Below are positions 37,718-47,549 of a stretch of 64,000 nucleotides of DNA, in pieces. The stretch lies in NCBI RefSeq assembly GCF_001590905.1, contig NZ_BCTT01000016.1, forward strand, positions 35,307 to 99,306, in the 5' to 3' direction. Within the stretch, counting starts at the first letter, position 1; every line of letters starts with the position of its first letter. The DNA is from Serratia grimesii NBRC 13537. GTDB taxonomy: Bacteria > Pseudomonadota > Gammaproteobacteria > Enterobacterales > Enterobacteriaceae. Position numbers and translations under genes: made by a program. The notes under the pieces are model-generated. The model worked only from the letters and a program-made list of their open reading frames with translations, ran no database searches and was not told where the DNA came from.

Positions 37718-39073
37718 TTATACGAAGAATTTGGCCAGAACTAACAGAGAGAGGGAGACGTTGATCGCACCGCCAATACGGGTGGCGATTTGGGCAAACG
37801 GCATCAGCGACATGCGGTTACCTGCGGTAAGTATGGCAACATCACCGGTACCGCCTTGCCCACTCTGACAGCAGGACACAATGGCCACATCGATCGGGTG
37901 CATACCAATTTTTTTACCCACAAAGAACCCGGTTGCCACCAGCGTGCAAACGGTACTCACAATCACTACCAGATTTTGGATAGTGAAGGCATCAACCAAT
38001 TCTTGCCATGGGGTGATTGCTACTCCGACGGCAAACAGAATTGGGTAAGTTACCGCTGTACGGAAGAACTTATAGACTACTTGAGACCCTTCCTGAATAC
38101 GCGGAGACACACCATGCGCCAGCTTCACTGCCACCGCAGCGAACAGCATACCGACCGGTGCCGGCAGGCCAATCATGCGGTGCAGCAACATCCCGACCAT
38201 GTACAACAAGATGGCCAGCAGCGCGCCACAAGCAATGGTGCTGACATCCACCTTGCCACTGACTTTTTCCACCGCACTCATTTCGCTATCGCCCTGCTTG
38301 TTCGGCATCAGGCTGCCTTCACCGGTCAGGTGCGGGTAGCGTTTACCGAGTTGGTTCAGTAAACCGGCGAGCACAATGGCAGTCAGACCGCCAAGCATTA
38401 CAATCGGCAGAATACGGCCCAGTGCCACGCCCTGATCCATATGCAGAATTGCTGCGTAACCCATCGACAGCGGGATAGCCCCCTCACCGACGCCACCGGC
38501 CATAATGGGCAAAATCAGGAAGAAGAAGATCTGGAACGGTTCCAGCCCCAGAGCCATTCCGACGCCCATACCTACCAGCATGCCGGCAATTTCACCGCAC
38601 AGCATTGGCGCAAAGATGCGCAAGAACCCCTGAATCAAGACCTGGCGGTTCATGCTCATGATACTGCCGACAATGATGCAGCAGATATAGAGATAAAGGA
38701 TGTTGGTCGACTTATAGAATTTGGTGGTCGACTCCACCACCACATCCGGCAGCAGGCCATAATGCACCAACGCAGAAGGGATAAAGGTGGCGCAAATCGC
38801 TGCTGCCCCCATTTTACCTATCAAGGGTAAGCGCTTGCCAAACTCACCACAGGCAAAACCAAAGAAGGCCAGAGTGGCAACCATCACCACAATATCGCTC
38901 GGTAATTTCCCTTCCAGACAATCCAGTAAAATAAGCACACCGGCCAGAACAAAGAATGGCACCGGAATAATTCCTACTTTGTAATTGTCCAGTATGTGCC
39001 ACCATTTTTCCCGCAACGGTATTTCAGCGTTTTTTTCTTTGGTGACGAGGTAAGAATCATCTGTTGTGCTCAT
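37718..39073 (-). CDS. 2-hydroxycarboxylate transporter (CitS/MaeN-like)
   Basis: 451 residues, about eleven helices in two halves. Each half carries a conserved reentrant-loop motif: MAGGVGEGAIPLS and GQGGTGDVAILTAG, the 2HCT signature. Exchanges or symports citrate, malate or similar acids with sodium or protons. Ends at a strong terminator; the divergent two-component pair at 39400 is its likely controller, the arrangement of citS with citAB in Klebsiella. Confidence 0.9.
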   Translation of the reverse strand: MSTTDDSYLVTKEKNAEIPLREKWWHILDNYKVGIIPVPFFVLAGVLILLDCLEGKLPSDIVVMVATLAFFGFACGEFGKRLPLIGKMGAAAICATFIPSALVHYGLLPDVVVESTTKFYKSTNILYLYICCIIVGSIMSMNRQVLIQGFLRIFAPMLCGEIAGMLVGMGVGMALGLEPFQIFFFLILPIMAGGVGEGAIPLSMGYAAILHMDQGVALGRILPIVMLGGLTAIVLAGLLNQLGKRYPHLTGEGSLMPNKQGDSEMSAVEKVSGKVDVSTIACGALLAILLYMVGMLLHRMIGLPAPVGMLFAAVAVKLAHGVSPRIQEGSQVVYKFFRTAVTYPILFAVGVAITPWQELVDAFTIQNLVVIVSTVCTLVATGFFVGKKIGMHPIDVAIVSCCQSGQGGTGDVAILTAGNRMSLMPFAQIATRIGGAINVSLSLLVLAKFFV

Positions 39074-39159
39074 AATCTGGCCTCTTATTAGTTTGTTCAG
39101 CCATCATAGAGAAACGCACGGATTATCTGCTGTGATTTTGTTCAAAATTAAAAAGGGTT

Positions 39160-39232
39160 TTTAATGGTGGTTATGGTTTCTATGGTGTTAATTGTGATTA
39201 TGTAAAATACGGCGTGGATTTAATGGTGTTAA
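39160..39232. promoter_or_regulatory. Repeated AT-rich motifs in the CitS/CitAB-like divergent gap
   Basis: TTTAATGGTG occurs at 39160-39169 and 39219-39228, and (T/A)ATGGTGTTAA at 39181-39191 and 39222-39232. A TGTGATCACA palindrome lies at 39309-39318. In the 326-bp gap these repeats are candidate response-regulator sites; no coding sequence is seen. Confidence 0.5.
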
Positions 39233-39399
39233 TGTTATTTTTACTTCAAAAATTACCCATTTTATTGCAACTACCGAGCAGTCTGTCGGATAAGGATAAT
39301 CCCGTGGCTGTGATCACAAGTTGATCCGGCGCAATATTACATTAACTGCGACTCATGGTAGGGTAAGCACTCAGGATTTTTCAGGGTGAACCCCAGGCC

Positions 39400-40998
39400 A
39401 TGCGCATAAAACTCTCATTTCAAATCAAACTTTTTCTATGCCTGGTTGCCTTCTCCTGCCTACTGCTGACGTTTATTGGTGCTTACACCTACTATCAGCT
39501 CGATGCCCAGTTGCACCGAGACCTCGGTGCACGTGCACAGGTGCAGGCACGGGAAATCGCTCTGATCCCGTCACTGGTCACCGCAGTAGAAAACAATGAT
39601 CCGGTAAAAATTGCCGCCTTGATGAAAAAAATACGTGCCAGCAGCGATGCCAGCTATATCGTCATCGGCGATAAACAGACCCGGCATCTTTATCATTCCG
39701 AATACGCCAATATTGTTGGCACCCCGATGGTTGGTGGTGACAACAAAGAAGTGTTAGAAGGTAAAAGTATTATTTCTATCCGCAAAGGCGGCATTGGTAT
39801 TTCATTGCGCAGTAAAGCACCGATTATGGATGAAAATAATAATGTCATTGGTATTGTTTCGGTTGGTTACCTTAAATCACATATCGACAACCTAAATGCA
39901 AGAACCCTAACGCAGATTGTAGGATCGATTGTATTGCTCTTAATTGCGCTGTTTGTATTTTCCTGGTTGTTATCCAAGAATTTAAAACGCCAGATGTTCT
40001 GGTTGGAACCTAAAGAAATTGCATTATTGGTACGCCAGCAAAAAGCCTTGCTGGAAGCGATTTATGAGGGCGTCATTGCCGTCGATCCCCAACTGCGAAT
40101 CATCACCATTAACCACGCAGCACGGGAGTTACTGGATTTGCGGCAACCTGCCGGGGTCCTGATGGGTCGTGAAATCGGTGAGGTGATTCAGTCTCAACCT
40201 GACTTTTTCGGCGCTTCACAGCTAGACCACGATACTCACGATGAAGTGTGCCGCTTTAACCATGTGCGTGTCATTGCCAGTCGCGTACGCATCATGCAGG
40301 AAGAAGAGTTGCAGGGCTGGGTGATCAGCTTCCGCGACAAGAACGACATCAATACCCTGAGCAGCCAGCTCAGCCAGGTCAAACGTTACGCTGACAATTT
40401 GCGGATCATGCGTCATGAACAACTAAACTGGACTGCTACCCTCGCGGGGCTGCTGCATATGCAACGCTACGACGAAGCGATTCGCTATGTCGAGGCGCAG
40501 TCGGAAGGCGCACAGGAGATCCTCGACTTTATCTCGCAGCGTTTCAGTTCTGCGGCGCTCTGTGGGCTACTGTTGGGCAAATACTCCAGTGCGAAGGAAA
40601 AAGGCGTTGAGCTGCGATTCGATCCCGCCTGTCAGCTACGGCAAATCCCGGCAGCGCTGAATGAAACCGAACTGATGTCGATCATCGGCAATTTGCTGGA
40701 TAATGCGGTAGACGCGACACTGCGTTGTGCTCCGCCGCATGAGGCCGTAGAACTCTATATCAGTGATAACAGCAACGAACTGGTGATTGAAGTGGCCGAT
40801 CACGGTACCGGCATTGCAGCGGAGATCCGTGATACGCTGTTCGAACAAGGCGTCACCACTAAAGATGACAAAGGTGACCACGGCATTGGCTTGCATTTGG
40901 TCGCCAGCCATGTGGCCCAAGCGCATGGCAGTGTAGAAGTGTCGGACAACGAGCCGCACGGCGCTATTTTTTCTTTGTTTATCCCTAAACAATCTTGA
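39400..40998 (+). CDS. CitA/DcuS-type sensor histidine kinase
   Basis: 532 residues. Two membrane helices (about 12-30 and 170-190) enclose a periplasmic sensor of PAS/Cache kind with SYIVIGDKQTRHLYHSEY and GISLRSKAPI, matching citrate- and malate-sensor patterns. A cytoplasmic PAS (about 215-320), then the dimerisation box RHEQLNWTATLAGLLH with the phospho-acceptor His339, and ATPase boxes NLLDNAVDA, DHGTGI and GDHGIGLHLV. The exact ligand is not known. Confidence 0.9.
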   Translation: MRIKLSFQIKLFLCLVAFSCLLLTFIGAYTYYQLDAQLHRDLGARAQVQAREIALIPSLVTAVENNDPVKIAALMKKIRASSDASYIVIGDKQTRHLYHSEYANIVGTPMVGGDNKEVLEGKSIISIRKGGIGISLRSKAPIMDENNNVIGIVSVGYLKSHIDNLNARTLTQIVGSIVLLLIALFVFSWLLSKNLKRQMFWLEPKEIALLVRQQKALLEAIYEGVIAVDPQLRIITINHAARELLDLRQPAGVLMGREIGEVIQSQPDFFGASQLDHDTHDEVCRFNHVRVIASRVRIMQEEELQGWVISFRDKNDINTLSSQLSQVKRYADNLRIMRHEQLNWTATLAGLLHMQRYDEAIRYVEAQSEGAQEILDFISQRFSSAALCGLLLGKYSSAKEKGVELRFDPACQLRQIPAALNETELMSIIGNLLDNAVDATLRCAPPHEAVELYISDNSNELVIEVADHGTGIAAEIRDTLFEQGVTTKDDKGDHGIGLHLVASHVAQAHGSVEVSDNEPHGAIFSLFIPKQS

Positions 40999-41009
40999 GC
41001 ACCCGAATC

Positions 41010-41696
41010 ATGCAACCTGAAGCACTGGACGTTTTGATCGTGGAAGATGAGCCACAGTTGGCAACACTGCACGCCGAGTTCATTGAGCAGAACTTTACCC
41101 TGCGCGTAGTGGCCTACGCCGCCACGCTGGCCGAAGCCAGAGCCAAAGTCAACGCACACCAGCCGCGTCTGATCCTGCTGGATAACTTTTTGCCAGACGG
41201 CCAGGGGATTGAGCTCATGGAAGAGGCTGCGGTGAAAAACCCGGGTTGTTCCGTGATCTTTATTACCGCCGCCAGCGATATGAACACATGCAGCCAGGCG
41301 ATCCGTAACGGCGCTTTCGATTACATCATTAAACCTGTGTCCTACAAGCGACTACGCAATTCACTGGAACGCTTTATGCAGTTTGTGCAAACCCAGCAGA
41401 CGTTCAAAGTGATCGACCAAAGCAATGTCGACGCGCTGTATAACCTGCAATCCAAACAGTTCTCCAGCGAACCCAGCGCCAAGGGCATTGAAACCAACAC
41501 GCTAGAGCTGGTGCAATCGCTGTTTATCGACCAACCAGAGGTTGCTCACGCAGTGGAGGATGTCGTAGAGAAAGTCGGCATCAGCAAAACGACGGCCCGA
41601 CGTTATCTGGAATACTGCGTCGCAACCCAGTTTGTACGCGTTGAGATGATGTACGGCAATATCGGCCATCCACGTCGCTTGTATCGCAAGGCGTAA
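41010..41696 (+). CDS. CitB/DcuR-type response regulator
   Basis: 228 residues from ATG 41010; TTG at 40995 is also in frame. Receiver domain about 5-120 with the phospho-acceptor Asp58 in LILLDNFLPDG and Lys in IIKPVSYKRL; C-terminal HTH DVVEKVGISKTTARRYLEY. Partner of the kinase, whose stop overlaps the TTG start region. Expected to act on the CitS-like gene. Confidence 0.9.
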   Translation: MQPEALDVLIVEDEPQLATLHAEFIEQNFTLRVVAYAATLAEARAKVNAHQPRLILLDNFLPDGQGIELMEEAAVKNPGCSVIFITAASDMNTCSQAIRNGAFDYIIKPVSYKRLRNSLERFMQFVQTQQTFKVIDQSNVDALYNLQSKQFSSEPSAKGIETNTLELVQSLFIDQPEVAHAVEDVVEKVGISKTTARRYLEYCVATQFVRVEMMYGNIGHPRRLYRKA

Positions 41697-41797
41697 ACTG
41701 ACATCTGGTTGTCATAATGACAGGATAATATGCCTGCGGCGATATCCCCTCGATATCGGCACCTGTCGTTGAAACTGATGAAATACTGATGACTTTT

Positions 41798-41822
41798 ACC
41801 CGACCTCTGGTCGGGTTTTTTA
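41798..41822 (+). terminator. Terminator of the two-component operon
   Basis: ACCCGACC-TCT-GGTCGGGT followed by seven Ts. The 280-bp gap beyond it is AT-rich and carries the proV promoter. Confidence 0.88.
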
Positions 41823-42002
41823 TTGCCGAGAAACAGGCTCGAGCAGAGAAATAACCGCATTAATTCAGAATCATTATTCTTACTTAAAACCAGACATTTA
41901 TGCGGAATATCAGGTATGAATAATGGAATATTCACCTCAGTACCATAACCAATAGAAAACTTGATGTAAATCGCTAATATCCCATTCATCGGATATTGAG
42001 GG

Positions 42003-42030
42003 TTGTCTCAGATATTCACTGTGTTAGGGT
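42003..42030 (+). promoter_or_regulatory. proU promoter
   Basis: TTGTCT (42003-42008), 16-bp spacer and TAGGGT (42025-42030). The TAGGGT -10 matches the osmoregulated proU promoter of E. coli as I recall it. It lies 72 bp before the proV start in AT-rich DNA. Confidence 0.6.
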
Positions 42031-42101
42031 ATAGGGGACTATTATTTTCTATTGGGAATTTTTTATCGTTTGATAATTCATCAGAGGAAACAGCAAATTG
42101 C

Positions 42102-43304
42102 ATGGCAATTAAACTCGAAGTAAAGAACCTATATAAGATATTTGGCGAACATCCGGATCGCGCTTTCAAACTGATTGATAAAGGCCTGACAAAAGACCAA
42201 CTGCTTGAAAAAACCGGGTTATCATTGGGCGTAAAAGACGCCTCTCTGGCCATTGAAGAAGGCGAGATATTTGTCATCATGGGGCTTTCCGGTTCCGGAA
42301 AATCTACCTTGGTACGCCTTCTCAATCGTCTGATAGAACCCACCCGCGGACAGGTGTTGATTGATGGTGAGGATATATCGAAAATATCCGACAGCGCACT
42401 GCGTGCCGTACGCCGTAATAAGATCAGCATGGTGTTTCAATCATTCGCTTTAATGCCGCATATGAATGTATTGAATAACACCGCATTCGGTATGGAATTA
42501 GCCGGTATTCCGCCGCAGGAACGTCAGGATAAAGCCCTAGAGGCCCTGCGTCAGGTCGGTCTGGAGAATTACGCTCATTCCTATCCCGATGAACTTTCCG
42601 GTGGGATGCGTCAGCGCGTTGGATTAGCCCGTGCTATGGCGAATAATCCGGATATATTATTGATGGATGAAGCTTTCTCAGCACTTGATCCATTAATTCG
42701 TACCGAAATGCAGGATGAACTGGTTAAATTACAAGCCCAGCATCAACGTACCATTGTCTTTATTTCCCACGATCTGGATGAAGCAATGCGTATTGGCGAT
42801 CGTATTGCCATTATGCAAGGCGGAGAAGTGATTCAAGTCGGTACGCCGGAAGAAATATTAAATAATCCGGCCAATGATTATGTCCGTACATTCTTCCGCG
42901 GCGTCGATATCAGTCATGTCTTCAGCGCCAAGGATATTGCCAAGCGCCGCCCTGTCGCGCTTATTCGTAAAACCCCCGGTTTTGGTCCGCGTTCGGCATT
43001 ACAGCTGCTGCGCGATGAAGACCGCGATTATGGTTATGTTGTTGAACGTGGAAAGAAATTTATCGGCGTTGTGTCGATAGATTCGCTCAAGCAAGCGCTC
43101 GCTGCCAATCAAACATTGGATGATGCACTGCTGGAAGCCCCCGCCCCAGTACCGGCCGATATGCCACTAAGCGAACTGATTTCATTGGTCGCCCTGGCAC
43201 CTTGTGCGGTACCCGTGGTCTGCGAAGAAAATAACTATATCGGAATTATTTCCAAGGCCATGCTGTTGCAGGCCCTGGATAAAGAGGGCCCAACGAATGA
43301 GTGA
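42102..43304 (+). CDS. proV: Glycine betaine/proline ABC transporter ATPase ProV
   Basis: 400 residues, equal to E. coli ProV. Walker [10 protein letters not shown], signature [14 protein letters not shown], Walker [13 protein letters not shown], and C-terminal CBS pair that senses ionic strength. Start [12 protein letters not shown] at 42102; GAGGA lies 13 bp upstream, a little far. proW starts in its 3' end with an 8-bp overlap. Confidence 0.96.
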   Translation: MAIKLEVKNLYKIFGEHPDRAFKLIDKGLTKDQLLEKTGLSLGVKDASLAIEEGEIFVIMGLSGSGKSTLVRLLNRLIEPTRGQVLIDGEDISKISDSALRAVRRNKISMVFQSFALMPHMNVLNNTAFGMELAGIPPQERQDKALEALRQVGLENYAHSYPDELSGGMRQRVGLARAMANNPDILLMDEAFSALDPLIRTEMQDELVKLQAQHQRTIVFISHDLDEAMRIGDRIAIMQGGEVIQVGTPEEILNNPANDYVRTFFRGVDISHVFSAKDIAKRRPVALIRKTPGFGPRSALQLLRDEDRDYGYVVERGKKFIGVVSIDSLKQALAANQTLDDALLEAPAPVPADMPLSELISLVALAPCAVPVVCEENNYIGIISKAMLLQALDKEGPTNE

Positions 43305-44421
43305 TACAACACAAGATCCATGGGCCACTGCGCCTGCCGACGCTGGTACCAGTGCCGCACCGGCCACTGACGCTGCAAGTTCAGCGGCACCCGCGGGCGA
43401 TGCCTGGTCCAGCGCACCGCCGCCAGCCACCCACGATGCAGCCAATCAGGCTGCACAGGGCGCTGACTGGCTTAACAGTGCACCGGCGCAGCCTGAACAT
43501 TTCAACCTGTTGGATCCGTTCCATAAGACCTGGGTGCCGTTTGACTCCTGGGTAACTCACGGCATTGATTGGCTGGTGCTGCACTTTCGCCCGCTATTCC
43601 AGGGGATCCGCGTACCGGTCGACTTTATCCTCAGCGGTTTTCAACAACTGCTGCTGGGCATGCCGGCACCGATCGCCATTGTGCTGTTCTCGCTGATTGC
43701 CTGGCAGCTTTCCAGCCTGGGTATGGGTGCCGCCACACTGGTCTCACTGATTGCCATCGGCGCTATTGGTGCCTGGTCGCAGGCCATGGTAACGCTGGCG
43801 CTGGTACTGACAGCCCTGTTCTTCTGTATCGTCATCGGGTTGCCGCTCGGCATCTGGCTTGCGCGCAGCAAACACGCAGGCAAGGTCATACGACCATTGC
43901 TGGACGCCATGCAAACCACACCAGCCTTCGTCTATCTGGTGCCGATCGTCATGTTGTTCGGTATCGGTAATGTGCCGGGAGTGGTAGTCACCATTATCTT
44001 TGCTCTGCCGCCGATCGTGCGTTTGACCATTCTCGGCATTAAGCAGGTACCCGAAGATCTGATCGAAGCCGCGGAATCCTTTGGTGCCAGCCCACGCCAA
44101 CTGCTGTTTAAAGTGCAGCTGCCATTGGCGATGCCGACCATTATGGCCGGGGTAAACCAAACGCTGATGCTGGCACTGTCGATGGTGGTAATCGCCTCGA
44201 TGATCGCCGTCGGCGGTCTGGGCCAGATGGTACTTCGTGGTATCGGTCGCCTCGATATGGGCCTGGCCGCCGTCGGTGGTGTTGGCATCGTTATCCTGGC
44301 GATTATTCTGGACCGCCTCACACAGTCTCTGGGACGCGATCGTCGCAGCAAAGGCATGGGGCGTTGGTACACGCACGGCCCAATCGGGTTAGTCGCCCGC
44401 CCATTCATCAAAAAGCCTTAA
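43297..44421 (+). CDS. proW: Glycine betaine/proline ABC permease ProW
   Basis: 374 residues, 20 longer than E. coli, owing to an Ala/Pro/Thr/Ser-rich N-terminal tail (about 1-60, e.g. [20 protein letters not shown]). Membrane domain with the EAA loop ([22 protein letters not shown]). The start overlaps the proV stop (ATGAGTGA). A hairpin separates it from the first proX. Confidence 0.95.
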   Translation: MSDTTQDPWATAPADAGTSAAPATDAASSAAPAGDAWSSAPPPATHDAANQAAQGADWLNSAPAQPEHFNLLDPFHKTWVPFDSWVTHGIDWLVLHFRPLFQGIRVPVDFILSGFQQLLLGMPAPIAIVLFSLIAWQLSSLGMGAATLVSLIAIGAIGAWSQAMVTLALVLTALFFCIVIGLPLGIWLARSKHAGKVIRPLLDAMQTTPAFVYLVPIVMLFGIGNVPGVVVTIIFALPPIVRLTILGIKQVPEDLIEAAESFGASPRQLLFKVQLPLAMPTIMAGVNQTLMLALSMVVIASMIAVGGLGQMVLRGIGRLDMGLAAVGGVGIVILAIILDRLTQSLGRDRRSKGMGRWYTHGPIGLVARPFIKKP

Positions 44422-44428
44422 TCGCCTT

Positions 44429-44448
44429 CCCCCGGCGCTAGCCGGGGG
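44429..44448 (+). repeat. Intercistronic hairpin proW-proX
   Basis: CCCCCGGC-GCTA-GCCGGGGG, no T run. Likely mRNA-stabilising or partial terminator structure that sets differing expression of permease and binding proteins. Confidence 0.65.
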
Positions 44449-44482
44449 TATCGGTCGTCCCTATAAAATCGAAGGAATCACT

Positions 44483-45478
44483 ATGCGCTCAACAGGAATT
44501 TGGGCTTTGGCCCTGACTTCATTGCTAAGCACACAGGCGTTCGCCGTCGAACTTCCCGGCAAAGGCGTCACAGTTAAACCCTTGCAAAGCCCCATTGCAG
44601 AAGAAAGCTTCCAGACAGAACTGGTTAACCGCGCGTTAGCAAAACTGGGCTATGACGTCCAGCCCACTGCTGAGGTGGACTATAACGTTGCCTATACCTC
44701 TATCGCCTCCGGTGATGCCACCTACATGGCAGTGAATTGGGACCCACTGCAAACCGACATGTACCAAAGCGCAGGCGGCGACAACAAATTCTATCGCCAG
44801 GGTGCCTATATCACTAATGCGGCACAGGGCTATTTGATCGATAAAAAAACCGCGGACAAATACCACATCAGTGATATTTCCCAGTTAAAAGATCCCAAGC
44901 TGGCAAAGCTGTTTGACGCTGACGGTGACGGCAAAGCCGATCTGGCTGGTTGTGAACCGGGTTGGGCGTGCAGCAACGTGATCGACACCCACATCAAAGC
45001 CTATGGTTTGAGCAACACCGTTACTCAAAACCAAGGTAACTACGCAGCCATCATCGCCGATACCCTGACCCGCTATAAGCAGGGCAAACCGGTGCTGTAT
45101 TTTACCTGGACACCGTATTGGGTCAGTGATGAGCTCGTACCCGGCCGCGACGTCGTCTGGCTCACCGTTCCTTTCTCCGCCAGCCCTGGGTCTTTGAAAG
45201 ACAAAGATACCGCGTTACCGAACGGTAAAAATTACGGCTTCTTCGTCAATAACGAACACATTGTTGCCAACAAACAGTGGGCACAGGCCAACCCAGCTGC
45301 GGCCAAGCTGTTCGCCATCATGAAACTGCCATTGGCAGATGTGAACGCACAGAACCTGCGTATGCATAACGGTGAGAACAGTGCCGGCGATATACAACGC
45401 CACGTAGACGGCTGGATTAAAGCCCACCAGGCCACTTTTGACGGCTGGGTCAGCACCGCTGCGGCGGCAGCGAAATAA
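44483..45478 (+). CDS. Glycine betaine-binding protein, first ProX copy (diverged pocket)
   Basis: 331 residues, signal peptide about 1-21 (AFA). Same fold and disulfide (GCEPGWAC) as ProX. The aromatic box is kept (Trp86, Trp161, Trp209), but the ligand carboxylate contacts differ: the residue equal to E. coli mature His69 is Gln90 (NWDPLQT) and Gly141 is Ala162 (GWACS). Closely related in-tandem to 45530. Probably a paralogue with changed specificity or affinity. Confidence 0.9.
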   Translation: MRSTGIWALALTSLLSTQAFAVELPGKGVTVKPLQSPIAEESFQTELVNRALAKLGYDVQPTAEVDYNVAYTSIASGDATYMAVNWDPLQTDMYQSAGGDNKFYRQGAYITNAAQGYLIDKKTADKYHISDISQLKDPKLAKLFDADGDGKADLAGCEPGWACSNVIDTHIKAYGLSNTVTQNQGNYAAIIADTLTRYKQGKPVLYFTWTPYWVSDELVPGRDVVWLTVPFSASPGSLKDKDTALPNGKNYGFFVNNEHIVANKQWAQANPAAAKLFAIMKLPLADVNAQNLRMHNGENSAGDIQRHVDGWIKAHQATFDGWVSTAAAAAK

Positions 45479-45487
45479 TCCCGACGT

Positions 45488-45502
45488 GCCGGAAATCCCG
45501 GC
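45488..45502 (+). repeat. Intercistronic hairpin between the two proX genes
   Basis: GCCGG-AAATC-CCGGC. Too short a tail of Ts for termination. Confidence 0.5.
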
Positions 45503-45529
45503 TTCATAACATAAAAAAGGTATTTCACT

Positions 45530-46531
45530 ATGCGCACTACAGGAATCTGGGCCGTTGCCCTTACCACATTGATTAGCTCACAGGCGGTTTCCGCCGCGGA
45601 CTTGCCGGGTAAAGGCATTAGCGTTCAGCCGGTGCAAAGCACCATCTCAGAAGAAACCTTCCAGACGCTGCTGGTCAGCAAGGCGCTGGAAAAGTTGGGC
45701 TATGACGTCAAGGACACTCGTGAAGTGGACTATAACGTCGCATACACCTCAATCGCCTCTGGCGACGCAACCTTCATGGCAGTGAACTGGCAGCCACTGC
45801 ACAACGATCAATACAAGGCCGCTGGCGGTGATGCCAAATTTTATCGCGAAGGCATTTATGTAAACAACGCCGCACAGGGTTATCTGATCGACAAGAAAAC
45901 CGCCGATAAGTACCACATCACCAACATTGCGCAGTTGAAAGATCCCAAAATTGCCAAATTGTTTGACTCCAACGACGACGGTAAGGCCGATCTGACCGGA
46001 TGTACGCCAGGCTGGGGTTGTGAAGCGGTGATTAATCACCAGATCAAGGCCTACGGCCTGGATAAAACCGTCGAACACAACCAAGGTAACTACGCGGCGA
46101 TGGTTGCCGATACCATTACCCGATACAAGGAAGGCAAACCCATCCTGTACTACACCTGGACACCTTATTGGCTCAGTGACGTACTGGTCACGGGTCGCGA
46201 TGTGGTTTGGCTGCAAGTTCCTTTCTCCTCCTTGCCCGGCAGTCAGAAAGATATCGACACCAAGTTGCCCAACGGGGCCAACTATGGTTTCCCGGTGAGC
46301 GTCATGCGCATCGTCGCCAACAAACAATGGGCTGAAGCCAACCCGGCGGCCGCCAAACTGTTTGCCATCATGAAGCTACCGATTGCCGATGTGAATGCGC
46401 AGAACCTGCGCATGCATGAAGGTCAGGCATCCGAAGCCGATATCCAGAGCCACGTGAATGGCTGGATCAAGGCGCATCAGGCTACCTTTGACGGCTGGGT
46501 AAAAACCGCAGCCGAAGCTGCGAAGAAATAA
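45530..46531 (+). CDS. proX: Glycine betaine-binding protein ProX, second copy (canonical pocket)
   Basis: 333 residues, signal peptide about 1-22. Pocket residues as in E. coli: Trp87, His91 (NWQPLHN), Trp162, Gly163, Cys164 in GCTPGWGC. Closer to E. coli ProX than the first copy is (e.g. [26 protein letters not shown]). Terminator at 46538-46567 ends the proVWXX transcript. Confidence 0.95.
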   Translation: MRTTGIWAVALTTLISSQAVSAADLPGKGISVQPVQSTISEETFQTLLVSKALEKLGYDVKDTREVDYNVAYTSIASGDATFMAVNWQPLHNDQYKAAGGDAKFYREGIYVNNAAQGYLIDKKTADKYHITNIAQLKDPKIAKLFDSNDDGKADLTGCTPGWGCEAVINHQIKAYGLDKTVEHNQGNYAAMVADTITRYKEGKPILYYTWTPYWLSDVLVTGRDVVWLQVPFSSLPGSQKDIDTKLPNGANYGFPVSVMRIVANKQWAEANPAAAKLFAIMKLPIADVNAQNLRMHEGQASEADIQSHVNGWIKAHQATFDGWVKTAAEAAKK

Positions 46532-46537
46532 TCACAC

Positions 46538-46567
46538 AGGGGCGCGGTCAGCTGCGCCCCTGCTTTC
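46538..46567 (+). terminator. Terminator of the proU operon
   Basis: CAGGGGCGC/GCGCCCCTG stem around GGTCAGCT, then CTTTCTT. Confidence 0.75.
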
Positions 46568-46568
46568 T

Positions 46569-47447
46569 TCACTCAACAATATCTATCCCACTAAACTGCA
46601 AAAAACGCTCAGCGGTTCTGGACAACAACTGCGGCCATACGCAATACACCTGGCGCCGTGGACCATCTTCGATCGGAATTGACACCAGCGAACTCAAACG
46701 CTGCGCCGTTGAAATCGGTACGATACCCGTCGCCAATCCGCGCCGGACCAAATTTTCCAGCCATTCAATATGATCAATTTCGAAACTGACGTGCCGCTTA
46801 ATACCCGCTGCCTGAAACGCGCGGTCGGTTTGGCGTCTGGCCCCTGTACCGCTGTAAAAATCCACCAGCGGCACTTCCGACAAGGTTTGCAGATTGACTC
46901 GCTGACGACTGGCCAATGGATGTTGCGATGCCACCAGTGCCACCAATGGCTCATCGGTGAGCTGCCGATGAGATACAGGCAACATATCGATATCCCCTGG
47001 CCAGATGCCGACAAACGCCACGTCGGTTTTTTGTTGGCGGACGTCGTCCAGCAATTCTTCACTCATGCCTACGTATAGCCGGATATTCACCGCCGGATAA
47101 TGACGATGGAAGTTGCCCAGTTTTTCGGTCAGATCAATCGCGTTTATGGTCGAAATAGTGCCGATGGTCAGGGTGCCGGATACCGTGCCGCTGGCCGCGA
47201 GCACGTCTTCCACCAGCGCCTGCTTCGCCGCCAACAGCCGTTGTGCAGGCTGAATAAACGCCTGCCCGGCGGTGGTCAGTCTGACCCGGCGTGAGGTACG
47301 CTCAAACAATACGCAGCCCAGTTCCTCCTCCAGTTTGGCTATCTGGTGGCTAAGGGCAGACTGCACCGTATGGCAACGCTGTGCCGCTCGAGTGAAGCTT
47401 TGTTCTTCTGCCACCGCAAGTGCAAAGCGGATCTGTTTAAGGTTCAT
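46569..47447 (-). CDS. LysR-family regulator
   Basis: 292 residues. Opens MNLKQIRFALAVAEEQSFTRAAQRCHTVQSALSHQIAKLE, a CysB-like/YgaY-linked group with LysR HTH. Divergent from the MFS gene at 47550, separated by 102 bp with TGATTAA-type motifs. Likely its regulator. Confidence 0.88.
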   Translation of the reverse strand: MNLKQIRFALAVAEEQSFTRAAQRCHTVQSALSHQIAKLEEELGCVLFERTSRRVRLTTAGQAFIQPAQRLLAAKQALVEDVLAASGTVSGTLTIGTISTINAIDLTEKLGNFHRHYPAVNIRLYVGMSEELLDDVRQQKTDVAFVGIWPGDIDMLPVSHRQLTDEPLVALVASQHPLASRQRVNLQTLSEVPLVDFYSGTGARRQTDRAFQAAGIKRHVSFEIDHIEWLENLVRRGLATGIVPISTAQRLSSLVSIPIEDGPRRQVYCVWPQLLSRTAERFLQFSGIDIVE

Positions 47448-47549
47448 GGCATCTATCGCAAAATGAGATTAATCAAATGAAAATTATACATTGGTTTAAC
47501 GCGCTGTCCTGAACGATACTCGGCCCACTTCTTCTTATGATTAAAAACT

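Noticed and set aside
43744..44411. Long minus-strand frames opposite proW
   Set aside because: Typical shadow frames in GC-rich coding DNA; no start signals.
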